A DNA stretch of 64,000 nucleotides from Massospora cicadina. Taxonomy: Eukaryota > Entomophthoromycota > Entomophthoromycetes > Entomophthorales > Entomophthoraceae. The notes below the pieces were generated by a model. The model was not told the DNA's origin. It ran no database searches and worked only from the letters and a program-made list of their open reading frames with translations. How positions within the stretch are numbered: the first letter of the stretch is position 1; the number at the start of each line of letters is the position of its first letter. The position numbers and the translations under genes are program-made. This document shows, one piece after another, positions 23,250 through 33,308 of the stretch. The stretch spans positions 186,001 through 250,000 of the forward strand of contig JAKSZP010007914.1 in NCBI GenBank assembly GCA_022478985.1. The letters are read 5' to 3'.

Positions 23250-24500
23250 TTGTGGTTGCCAATGGTCCAGTTGGTATACCCGCAGGAGGATGAGCTATAT
23301 TGGAGAATGGTTGAAGGAAGAATTGGGGATGAGCCTCAAGAAATCCAAGGTGCACTTCAAAAAGTGATGGAAAACACCGAGACTATGGATGGACAAGTAT
23401 TCAAAATAATCAACAGGAAGCGACTATTATTCCCAAAACCGTTGGAAAGAGCAGCAATAGTACAAGAAGCTCACAAGGTTGTTGGGAATGGAGATTTAAG
23501 GAAAACAACCAACCATATTCACCAGTATCGTTACTGGGAATCAATTAACTACAATGTCGCGGATCATATGGCTTGTTGCATGGAGTGCCAGTTGCACAAA
23601 CCACACAAGAATACAACTGGATACCAAATGGTTCAACCTGGATTTGCCTGGCACACAGTGTCCATCAACGTGATAAAACCACTGGTGATGAGCACAGGGG
23701 GAGTCAAGTACATCATAGTAGCCATTGACCATCTGACAAGATGGGTCAAAACAAAAGCCCTAACCAGAGTTGACGCTATCAGTACTGCGAGATTCATCCT
23801 GGATCAAATAGTATAGCAGCTTGGATGTCTGCAAATCCTACTGAGTGACAATGGGACCAATTTCATGTCTCATGTGATCCCGAGGCTAAATGAAATAATG
23901 GGGATCTGAGGAGTCATGTCAGTACCATACTAGCCAGAGACAAACGGACTGGTAGAATAGGTCAATGGGACACTGGCCACGACGCTGAGGAAGCTAGTCA
24001 CAGGGAGAACTTCTGCGTGGGAATGTACCTGAGTTCAGTGACATTCACCTACAACATTAAACATTATATGGAAATGGGAAAGATGCCATTTGAATTACTA
24101 TATGGGAGAAAGGACGCGTTGCTGCCAATATTATATTTGGTAGTGGAACCTACATCAGGGATGAGTACTGAGAAATACTTGAACTGAATGATGAGTATCT
24201 TGAATGATATGCAATTGCAAGCATTTGATACAACCTTGAAGAAAAGGATATGAGCGAAATTGATGGATGACAAAAACTGACTGGCATTAGAAGAATATTG
24301 AATAGGAGAAAGAGTTACCTATTGCAATGTGCATGGTTTCAGACAAAGAAACAAATTAGATGCATTGTGGTCAGGTCTGTTAAAAGTAATCACCAAGACA
24401 GCGACCAATGCTTATTCCATCAAGAATCTCTTGGATGGAAGAGTTGTAAATTGAGTCCACGCTAAGTATCTAAAGTGTTGGATTGAGGAAAAATAAAAGA
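23250..24500 (+). pseudogene. T5 integrase
   Basis: The open frame 23,250-23,816 (188 codons) holds the zinc-binding HHCC domain (NHIHQYRYWESINYNVADHM then CCMECQLHK) and the start of the core. The first catalytic Asp is mutated: SINVIKPL where T4 has SIDVMGPL. The second is present (LLSDNGTNF, near 23,845), and the Glu is present in PETNGLVE, followed by a stop. The C-terminus ends SIKNLLDGRVVN, stop, VHAKYLKCW near 24,480. No chromodomain. Confidence 0.85.
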
Positions 24501-24660
24501 GTTCCCAAAGGACTGATGAACCATTAAGTTGGTCATGTCCTGATTATTAGGTCATGTCCAAAAAAGGACCTCTGAACAAATCTAGATGGTTAAGTCTGAA
24601 AAAAAGGACCTCTGAACCATGAAAAACTGGTAGGTTTAAGTACCCAGGATCCAGTTTGGG
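24500..24660 (+). repeat. Post-pol hairpin repeats of T5
   Basis: Two or three diverged units of roughly 50 bp, each with CCTCTGAAC, a short spacer and GGTTAAGTC or GGTTTAAGT, sometimes after an A-rich run and GGAC. The halves are partly complementary (GAACC with GGTT). Related units occur in T4 at 30,250-30,440, in the T4 LTR at 13,093 and at 45,105. Confidence 0.55.
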
Positions 24661-24839
24661 GGAAAAGATGGACTGCTAAACTGAAACAAGGTCAAGTCCC
24701 ATAGAAAAAGAAGAATATAGATAAAAATTGATAAAAAATTTGGAAAAATATTTTTAAAATGCATAGATAAAAAAGCTGATATATTTTTAGAATTTTTATT
24801 TTTATTGATCATCCTCAGTATGGGGATAATTCCACCTAT

Positions 24840-25976
24840 GTCACCTCTTGGGGGAGGGAGGATGGATCGCAGTAGGAATAAATAGCCCATCAAAATTGAT
24901 ATGCAATTTGACGCTTGTGAGGGAGAGACCTACACAAAACCACGTTTGTTGAGTGGACGCTGAGCCCTAAGAAAAAGTGATTAGGGGAAGGGAAATTGAA
25001 ATGTTGGAAGATGTCAATCGTGAAACCCTGGAGTGGGGAGGAAAGCAGCAATAAAGAAAGAGGCAATTGGTGAATAACCCCAATTAATCCTGATATGGCA
25101 CCGGAGATAGAAGATTTGTCTTGAGCGCCTGCCAAAGGGCTTCATCAAGGACACCAGACATGTGGGCTGGCAGCAAAGAAGGAATACTTGATGGGGGTTG
25201 CCAAATCATGCCCCCTATCAACGCCATCAGTGAAGGATACCAATGGGAAGCTCCAGAGAAGAGGTAGTTTTGCAGAGAGCGTATTGCATCCTGCAAATGG
25301 CGACTATGGGCTTCATGGAAGCTAAAGCTGAATGACCGGTGGAAGCCAGGTGAGTCTGGAAGCTTCATTGACCAACTTCAAAGAACTTGGTCAGCAAAGC
25401 AAAGAGCATAAGTGGCAGTATCCTGATCCAGAAGATTGTCAAGATCAGAGGGATTCAGCTCTAATGTCAAAGCCATGGTGATTTGGGTTTGGATTTCAGC
25501 GTAGGGAGCTCAAATTGTATGCTGTTACCGATTGAGAGCTCAGAAACCAGTACAGCAGGTTTGTAAAACTGACCGAGCCAGAAGAGGAACTCAGGGAGCA
25601 AGATTGACCCGGCCAAGAATGAACAATCCAGAGCAACTGGCATAATCTCTGGAGCATCGACAATGATGTTTGAAGCATCAGCAAAAGGAGCCTAATCCAG
25701 GAGGGGTTTGAAATCCAACTCTGGAATTGACTGCAAGGGAAGAGTCGTCCAAGAGTTGTTTGAAATGATGGCCAGCCTGGTTTTGGAGGAATTAGTTACA
25801 GTTTCTGGTAATTTGATGGAGAGACTAGCCGCTTGCGCCAGACTAGGTGTATGAGTCCTGGAAGGACCATAGAAGAGGTTCCGTTGAGCATCCTGACTCA
25901 TCTGCTGGAAGAGATGGAGGTATGGATCAGACAGACTGTTGAGAAGCTGCTGGTAGCGTAATTCAGAATTTGACAT
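24840..25976 (-). pseudogene. Antisense reading frame between T5 pol and 3' LTR
   Basis: On the strand opposite to pol, ATG at 25,976 opens MSNSELRYQQLLNSLSDPYL and runs about 165 codons with a single TAG at 25,692, ending ...KSPWL. A second frame overlaps it at ATGGCTTTGA (near 25,476), starting MALTLELNPSDLDNLLDQD, and runs about 130 codons with a single TGA to 25,084. A proline-containing tail (HPPSPK) follows near 24,850. Both internal stops can arise by one C-to-T change. It is much less damaged than gag or RT of the same element. No domain recognised. A homologue lies at 53.3-55.3 kb. Confidence 0.6.
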
Positions 25977-26005
25977 ATGAGCTGGATGAGAGGGAGGATG
26001 TCGGA

Positions 26006-26013
26006 CTTATATA
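26006..26013 (-). promoter_or_regulatory. TATA box for the T5 antisense frame
   Basis: TATATAAG on the minus strand, about 30 bp upstream of the ATG at 25,976, with the pyrimidine-rich CCTCCCTCTCATCCAG between them. TATA plus a CT-rich tract before the start is common in fungal promoters. It points away from the 3' LTR, toward the antisense frame. Confidence 0.45.
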
Positions 26014-26542
26014 GAAGTTGACATTATGCACTCTATAAGCCATTAGGCCCCAATTTTGGGAAAATAAATCTCAAAATTAATGAGAAAAGCTTTCCAAGGG
26101 AAAAATTAATAATGGTTTACAGCCAAGAGGTTATGAGCAAAATAACGAGGGTGAATAGAAATAAGTATTCTTAATCAAGCTTCAAAACAAACATCAATGG
26201 CAAGAGTTTCCTGTCTAGGACGAGGAGAAAATCAGGATTTCAAGGACGCTGGACCAAGAATCCTTAATATGACAGTGGGTCATATACCCTGACGGGGGGA
26301 AAACCAATTCCTGGGACTAATATCATCATGAGTAAATTGATCAGCCTGGCATGACAGAAGGTTGTGAGGACCGCGCTCTGAGAAGGCAGTAGTGAGGAGG
26401 AAGAGGAAGAACGCTGTATGCCAAAGGTCATCCCAAGCAGCATTGAGTATTGATGAGTGTACTCCTCTTACACCAATGAAGTATTTAACCAGGTATCTGA
26501 AGCGGTGCTCTAACGCCCCGTCCTTTTCTCGCTGGAAATCTA

Positions 26543-26556
26543 GGCAAGAGGGGGGA
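26543..26556 (+). promoter_or_regulatory. T5 polypurine tract
   Basis: The purine run CAAGAGGGGGGA lies just before the 3' LTR start (TGTTGGG at 26,559). It is the expected primer for plus-strand synthesis. T10 has a similar GGGGGATG before its 3' LTR. Confidence 0.75.
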
Positions 26557-26558
26557 TG

Positions 26559-27703
26559 TGTTGGGATTTTTGCCCATATTACCAGCCTGCTAGATTACCT
26601 GGTGTCGCTAGGGGAAAATTCCTTAAGGCGAAGTGAATCAGAAATTGGTTGGCCCAAGTTTTGGAGGAACTACATTCAGGGGATTTTGGGATATTTACCT
26701 GGTCATATTTGTCAGGGATCAATACAGATGATAATTAAGATTTCATTGGACGGAGTGGCTGACGAAATAGGGGCATCTGATAGTGATTAACTATCAGGTG
26801 TACCAATTGGGATCTTTCAGGTTTCATCACTGACTGATAAGGAATGAATAGTGTGTTGCGAGGGGGTGATGCCGCCTGCTACTAGCAAGTCAATTGGTTG
26901 GTTAAGTGACCTGCCATAATAGGTAATAAGTCCCATTACCTAAGCAGGTCGCTAGCCAATTATGGTTGGTTCACTTGGATCGAGAGGAAAACGTCAGGGA
27001 CACGTTTTCTGACTTTTTCCGTTTGAGGCCTTGAGGATGTCCAATGATGGAATCCTAGCCAGGATGGGGAAGACCATTGCTGCTGAGATGAGGAAGGGTG
27101 ATTCAACTGCAACAGCCGTCATTTCATCAAAGAGGTGTCAACCAAGGGTTAGACAGCTAAATCCCCTACTATATAATTCCCTAGGATTTACTATAATAAA
27201 AAAACCAAAAAACCATCATTTAGTAAAACATTATTATCTACAGTAATATTGTCAATTCAGTGTATAGTTAGACTATCAGCTTCCATTGTGACGTTCCATC
27301 TCAAGGATATTATTGCAGAAAGCAATAATTGGAAGACTCTCAGAGAGAAGATCAGAGATCCAAGTGGGGATCTAGAGACAAAGGAACCACAATCAGTGAT
27401 AGCTGCTGACCATGTGTTGGGTCGAATGAGACTGTCACTGGGGTATCTTGACAAATATTGGGTGGACAGGAATATAGGGAACAAATCCTTACGATTACAA
27501 CTTACAGAGTATTTAATCAGAAGTACTGCCCAAAGCGTTGGGCCTAATAATAGTTCAAACTCAAATATGGATAATAGTCTCCATACTATTATCAATTAAT
27601 ACATTCTATACAACGCGACAAAGTGCACAAGGAAATCAAACCTGTGCATTAAAAAGGTTACTGGGTTGACAACTAATAATCAACACTAGAGTAAATTTTT
27701 ACA
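26559..27703 (+). repeat. T5 3' LTR
   Basis: 1,145 bp direct repeat of 16,029-17,170, ending TTTTTACA before the AAAGT duplication. It carries the same GATGCCGCCTG box and hairpin as the 5' copy. Confidence 0.95.
26892..26961 (+). promoter_or_regulatory. Conserved LTR hairpin, T5 3' copy
   Basis: A nested inverted repeat: AATTGG ... GACCTGC ... TAGGTAAT, loop AAGTCCC, ATTACCTA ... GCAGGTC ... CCAATT. The 8-bp, 7-bp and 6-bp stems are all perfect in this copy. The inner stem and loop are also present in both T4 LTRs although the flanks differ, so the structure outlasted the sequence around it. Confidence 0.65.
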
Positions 27704-29000
27704 AAAGTATTGGGAGATATCTGACCAAGATGACCATGACTTGTGATGCGTAAAAGTGATCCACAAGGTCAAAACTAAGGGAATAACCACTGATAAGGAT
27801 GAGACCAGTATGCTGGTATAGAGCTGCTGAAGTTGAGGTCAGCAAAGAAATCAGCAAGCTAGTTGAGCATGGGCTCCTCATTCTATCATCAAGTCCATGG
27901 GAAAATCTGATCCTAATTGTAAAAAAGAAGGAAGAAACAAATTGAGTGGTGACTGATTATTGCATTTGATCAAAATCACTAGAAAGTTTTCTTGTCCAAT
28001 GCTGTGGATTGACAATGCATTCAATCACCTAAGGAATGCCAAGTACTTTTCAGAGATGGACTTGTTTTCAGGATATTGAAAAATTGAACTGCCAAAGGAG
28101 GATCAAGAAAGATTTGCGATAATTACCACACAGGTACTTTACCAGCTGATCCAAATGCCCCAGAGATTTTGAAATTCACCAGCAACATTCCAGAGAGCAA
28201 TGGACTCAATCCTCAGTGATTTGAAGCTGTCTTGCATTTTAGTATAGTGGATGATATTAATGTATTCAGCAGGACATTCACGGACCATTTGGAGCACTTA
28301 GACAAGTGTTCAAGTGACTGGTGATGACAATTTTAATATCAAGCTGAGGAAATGTAATTATAAGAAAGAGCTTGGGTATTTAGGGTTTTTGATTAACTCC
28401 AGCGGGATGCAACCCCAATTACAGAAGATTATGGCAATCAAATGGATGTCAGTCCAAAGAGCGTTTGGAAAATCCAAGTATTTCTTGGTATAGTCAGCTA
28501 CTATCATTAATTCATAAAGGATTTTGCTAAAATACCATTATTCCACTTATTGATGGTCCAAAAAAGGATTCATGAGGAATGATGAGGCCCAAGAGTTTTT
28601 TAATGATTTACACTGATATTTGATGACCAGTCCTGTCTATAGGTACCCATTAGCAATTGAGAATTCATTATTCATATGGATGCCTCAATAACGGTGATTG
28701 GCGCCATTTTATGTCAAATGGATGATGATAGGAAGAGCATATAGTAGACCATGTGAGCAGAACACTGAAGCCAGCAGAAAGGAACTACATCGTTCCAGAG
28801 CGTGAATGCCTCATGGTGCTTTATGCCTGAAAACAATTCCAAGTGTATTTTCTTGGGATACACTTTAAAGTGGTGACTGACCACTCATCTCTACGCTGGC
28901 TCAAAAACCCCAACTATCCCAGAGGGGCAACTGGACCAATGGTCTTTAAAACTACAAGCCTATATTTTAAGATAATACACTGAGCAAGAGCAGTATATCA
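27704..29000 (+). pseudogene. T4 reverse transcriptase and RNase H (right of T5)
   Basis: T4 pol resumes right after the duplication. RT motifs: VTDYC near 27,949, MDLFSGY near 28,056, MPQRF near 28,154, TFQRAMDSILSDLKLSC near 28,187. A one-base loss just before the catalytic box shifts the frame, but both Asp codons (GATGAT, near 28,251) survive. RNase H follows from about 28,600, with DASITVIGAI near 28,681 and HFKVVTDHSSLRWLK at 28,862. Many stops. Confidence 0.8.
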
Positions 29001-29169
29001 GAATGCTGACGGATTGTTTACATTTCTTGCCATTCAAGTTGTCTATCATCAAGCGGATGAATTATTCCAGAGGATGATTTAAGGCAATAGCAGAATTGAA
29101 GCCTGAGAAATTCAAGGTGCTCTAAAAAGGCGATGGAAAACAACAAAATGAAAATGAACAGCTATACAA

Positions 29170-30235
29170 ATCAATCAACAGAAAATGGTTTTTATTCCCC
29201 TAAACTGTCAGAATGAGTGGAAATATTTTGAGCCGCACACAAAGGTTTTGGCTATGGTGTCTTAAGAAAATCATGGACCATATTCGCCTGTATTATAACT
29301 AGGAATCGATCAACTATTATTTCAACAATTATCTGGCCTGTTGAATGGAATGCCAACTATACAAGCTACACAACAATGTGAAAGGGTACCAGCTAGTACG
29401 CCATGGGTTTGTTTGCCATATTGTATCAATAGACGTGATGGGACCTTTGAGTATTAGTAATGGGGGAGTAAAGTAAATAATATCGGTGGTAGACCATCTG
29501 AATAGATGGGTAGAAATAAAAGCCTTGGACAAACTGTATGCTACAAGCATGACGATATTCATCCTGGACCAAGTAGTGCACTGGCATGGATGTCCAAAAG
29601 TTTTATTGAGCGATAATGGAACCAATTTCACATCATTTGTGATCCCAAGACTGAAGGAACTGATAGTAATATGAGAAGTGGTGTTTATTTAACAACCAGA
29701 AATGAATGTAATGGTATAACGAGTCAATGACATGCTAGAAGTTATGTGATAAAATGGTCACTAAAATTTACACTTAGGGAACTTATGTGAGTTCAGTTAC
29801 CTTTGCTTACAATATTAGTCATCATACAGCAACTGGGAAAACGCCAATTAAACCAATACATGAATGAAGGGCAGCATTACCACAGATTTTGTATTCCACT
29901 GCAGAACCAGATTCAGGATGAGTGCAGATTAATATATGAACTGACTGGAAAACAATACTATTAAACTGTATCACAGGTGTTTGATGCCACATTATAAAAA
30001 ATTAAAGCAGAGTTGACAGACGACAAGAGATAACCAGCAATACAGGAGTAACATCTGGGAGATAGGGTAGCTTATTGTGATACCCATGGTTTTGGATAGA
30101 TAAACAAGCTGGATGCTTTGTGGTTGAGTCCATTAAAGATTATCGCCAAGTCAGTGACAGATGCCTATATGATAAAGAACATCACAGATGGTCATATAGT
30201 GAAAAAGTCTATACTAAATTTATAAAGTAATCAAT
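29170..30235 (+). pseudogene. T4 integrase remnant
   Basis: The zinc-domain end CCMECQLYK-like block is near 29,335. The core keeps the first Asp (VSIDVMGPL, 29,428) and the second (LLSDNGTNF, 29,607, in the open frame 29,486-29,674). The third region (QPEMNVMV) is decayed. The C-terminus near 30,110-30,220 matches T5 (NKLDALWLSPLKII, then KNITDGHIV). Confidence 0.8.
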
Positions 30236-30249
30236 CTAGGGGAATCATA

Positions 30250-30440
30250 AGTTGAAATCTTCCCGTGGGATCACTGAACCTACTGACAATAGGTTAAGTC
30301 ATGTTGTCTTGGTTAAATCATAACAAAAGACATCTGGACCATGATAGTTGGTTAAGTTAAAAAAGAACATCTAAACCAGAGTAAGGGAAAAGAAAAGTGT
30401 ACCTCTGAACCTACTAGTAGGGTAATTCACATTGCAAAAA
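30250..30440 (+). repeat. Post-pol hairpin repeats of T4
   Basis: Three or four diverged units. The best are GAACCTACTGACAATAGGTT (30,266) and GAACCTACTAGTAGGGT (30,407), each a palindrome or a 6-bp stem (AACCTA with TAGGTT), followed by AAGTC or similar. They lie at the same place after pol as those in T5. Confidence 0.55.
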
Positions 30441-30599
30441 AGAGAAAGATAGTATGAGAACAAAATACAAAAAATGTTATATGATAAAAAATCATAGAGA
30501 AAATATATATAAAAAGATAAAAATCAAAAAATATTAAATATTGATTTTATTTTGTTGCCATCAAATTATCTGGTGGTGTTCCTTATGAGATCAATAGGA

Positions 30600-31026
30600 G
30601 CAGCCCAGGTTGAAACTGAATCCATGTGAGTAGTCCCAAGTCGCTAAACTAAAAAAAGTATGCCAGCAAGATCAGGATGGGATGAGACTGGATCCGCTGG
30701 AAAGAGGCCCTAAAAAGTCCAATAGGATCTGCTCTGATCTATACAGAGAGCCCAGCCTGGGAGAATACAGGGACCAAGGAATCGAGGAAGCTGCTTGAGA
30801 AGATCTTAAACAATGTTGTGTTGTATAAAACTGACCTGGGGAATACAGAATTTCCAGACCTATTATTGGCAGCTACACCCAAGCTAGGCTGGCATGGCTT
30901 GAGGCTGTGGGACCATGCTCTGCAGAGGCGGCAGCAAGAAGGATATGGAAAGGAAACACAATAAGAAGAAGGAAAACCAAGAGAAGCATCATGCAAGGAA
31001 AAAGGAGATGAACTAGGAGAAATCAA
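30600..31026 (-). pseudogene. Antisense reading-frame remnant in T4
   Basis: An open frame of 95 codons on the minus strand (30,739-31,026) occupies the same place as the T5 antisense gene. Short nucleotide blocks match it (GGTCAGTTTTA near 30,825, in T5 the codons for GQFY), but the frames differ, so homology is suggested rather than shown. It is shorter than in T5, implying loss of part of the gene. Confidence 0.35.
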
Positions 31027-31120
31027 ATTTAAACAATGCTAGCAAACTCATGCAGGGATCAAAGTGGCATATTCTCCCAGAAAATCTTCATCACTGGATA
31101 ATTTGGTCAAGTAAATAGAT

Positions 31121-32221
31121 AAGGTAATTTTTGCCCACATTACCCAGATTAATTTCTTATAATAAATCTTCTTATTCATTAGGGGATGAGGCCCACTAGA
31201 GGATGTGAGAGTTTTTCAATTACATATGATAACAATTGTTTGAGAAATATTTTTATAAGATATTTAATTTGCCATGTTTTTATCTACCATATTGTTATTA
31301 TTGTCAGAATGATCCCTGACAATAGACAATTAATTAAATTGTTCTTTTAATATTGAGAATTTATTTTAATTTGTAAAAGTTGATTGGGTTTTGTCAGCAA
31401 ATAACTAAGGCATTTATAAGTTTCTAGGCAATTGATGCCGCCTGTGATAAGAAACTTGCAAGTTAACATCTTAGATATTACAATCTGCTGTTTATAGGTA
31501 AAAGTCCCATTACCTAAGAAGGTTATTAACCTAATAAGGGTGAAACTCTGGGTGGGCAAAGGCGTTGGGACACATTCTTAGTTTCAACCCGGAAGATATC
31601 ACAATTATTGGTCAGCGTCATAATGATTAAACTGTTGGGGAAGAACATCGTTTGGAGTGACCCTGAAGGGTTGATTCATTGGTGGCGGCTGCTATTCCCA
31701 ATTGGGGCGCCAACAGAAGAATTGGGCGCCATTTTCTCTTATTTCTTTCTTGCATTTTTTTAAATAAAGCGGATTAAAAAGCTCTGATACTTAATAATTT
31801 AGAATTTTCTACAATTAGTGTATATTTTACTCTTGAGACTAAAGTTTGAAGGATTAGAGATTATTTGTCTATTTTATTGTTATCTCCGCGGACTCTGCGT
31901 CAAGAGAGAAGAAAATAACCTCTGAACCTAATACTAGGTTAAGTTATAAATAAATGAAGAGTCAGAGGAAGAAGTTCTCCAATTTTGTAAGAACCTTAAA
32001 AGCTTTGGACAAGCACCAGTTTAGTGTTGCACTCAATATCCAAAATGGCTATAAGAAATTATCTAGGATAATATACTTCATACTATTACTACCCTATTCA
32101 ATTAATTATATCCAATATATATAACGCTCATTTCAGAAACCTGTGCAGTTGACAGGAGTTCTAAGGCGAACAATAATCTTGCAATTTTAAAGAGTACACA
32201 GCTCTCCCAAATAATTTAACA
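31121..32221 (+). repeat. T4 3' LTR
   Basis: 1,101 bp. The first bases have decayed (AAGGTAATTT for TGTTGAAATT). The end TTTAACA is followed by CCCAT. The central part is nearly identical to the 5' copy while both flanks are diverged. It contains the hairpin at 31,495-31,516. Confidence 0.92.
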
Positions 32222-32698
32222 CCCATCTACCAATTTGGTTAGTTCTGAACATTTAATTCATACTTGTCTTTCACTAAACTAAGCTTCATACCTAATGCCA
32301 AAAAGTAAAAGATACTGATTCAATCAATTGGAATAATCAATTGATTTTGCAATCTGGCCAGGAGATTCCATATGGTAATACACTAACCGCTGAATTGGTG
32401 GTTGATCCTAAAAACTTGGCCTAAGGGCCCACCAAATGGAATTAGGACTTTCTTTGATGATCAAAAATGTCTCGCTGAGTCAGATTTGATTTCTCATGTT
32501 TAAATCATTACTTATGTCCTCCAGCTTCATTTAAAGCAAAACTGTCTAATTTGGATTTTGTGACCAACTAAACCAAGATCTTTGTCCCTACCAAAGCAAG
32601 ACAGGATGAAGTTATCATTCTCCAGCCAATATTGTGGGCCACACCCCATTCAACCCAGGAAATGCAACTGTAATCTCAGTCAAGTATTAGAGGTGCAC
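32222..32698 (+). other. T2 interior, right piece
   Basis: Resumes T2 after the T4 duplication. It has no long frame; a broken stretch with FKAKLSNLDFVTN (near 32,530) can be read. It ends directly at the T2 3' LTR. Confidence 0.5.
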
Positions 32699-33308
32699 TG
32701 TTGGGCTTTGCCACAATGGAAGGGAAGCATTGACTTCAGGGTTCCAAATTAAATATAATTTTAAGCCCATCATATCTATATTCATTTTTATAGTTTAATA
32801 TTGATGTGCTGTCATGCCAAAGAGCCAAAATTATTGCCTTATAGATACCTTTCTGTTAGTCAATTCTTTGTTGATCCAAAGGGCTAAAGATTATTAATAG
32901 TTAAAAACTATCAATCCTCGACAAATACTCATTTAAAAGTTAACCATTCCAATGTAAATACTCAGGAGAAGGTTTCCTTGACAACCCTATTCCAATAGGC
33001 TTAGGCGATTCCTCCTTATTACCGCCTAGTCCCTACTTTCCCTAGCACTATTAAAAATGCTAGGAGAATATCAAAAGAGGACTTCTTTACTCGTCCATTT
33101 TTACATAGTATAATATTAGAAATATGTTTAGTTCAAACCAGTGATTTTGCTGTTAAAAAGAACAATGATTTGCCTCAACAACAAACATTCCGTCAAAAGA
33201 TTGCCCTAGAGAAAGTCTCCTAGGCAATTTTGCTAGAGCTACTAAAAACTAATAAGTGTGTAGCCTTCACAGGACTTGGTCTTCAAATCATTTATGCAAA
33301 TCCTAACA
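32699..33308 (+). repeat. T2 3' LTR
   Basis: Starts TGTTGGGCTTTGCC and ends CCTAACA; direct repeat of 3,665-4,272. Differences to the 5' copy are frequent and include indels. Confidence 0.75.

Larger units (their letters stand above)
16029..27703 (+). mobile_element. T5: inner Ty3/gypsy element with perfect AAAGT duplication
   Basis: The LTR ends are TGTTGGGA...TTTTTACA, flanked on both sides by AAAGT (16,024-16,028 and 27,704-27,708). The host sequence reads across the duplication as T4 pol. Total 11.7 kb, of which 2.1 kb is two later LTR-like insertions. The interior holds gag, protease, RT, RNase H, integrase, hairpin repeats and an antisense gene before the 3' LTR, which makes it longer than a minimal gypsy element. 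RT and integrase have lost catalytic residues. Confidence 0.95.
12295..32221 (+). mobile_element. T4: outer Ty3/gypsy element carrying T5
   Basis: Bounded by two ~1.1 kb LTRs and flanked by CCTAT (12,290-12,294) and CCCAT (32,222-32,226), a five-base target duplication with one C/T transition. Gag, protease and the start of pol lie left of T5. RT, RNase H, integrase, a hairpin-repeat region and an antisense reading-frame remnant lie right of it. Without T5 it is about 8.25 kb. All genes are dead. It inserted in the T2 interior. Confidence 0.9.
3665..33308 (+). mobile_element. T2: small non-autonomous LTR element, split by T3 and T4
   Basis: Two related direct repeats, 3,665-4,272 and 32,699-33,308, bound an interior that is left only as three pieces: 4,273-4,534, 11,085-12,294 and 32,222-32,698. 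Without T3 and T4 the interior is about 1.95 kb and the whole element about 3.2 kb. No piece encodes protease, RT or integrase, so it probably relied on another element's enzymes, like TRIM or LARD elements. A primer-site-like TGGTGATC follows the 5' LTR. The flanking 5-mers (ATATT and TGCTT) do not match, so the boundary rests on LTR homology alone. Confidence 0.65.

Noticed and set aside
27257..27595. Overlapping frames of 112-116 codons on both strands in the T5 3' LTR
   Set aside because: They lie inside the LTR; the equivalent stretch of the 5' LTR has only a shorter, shifted version, so no conserved protein is supported.
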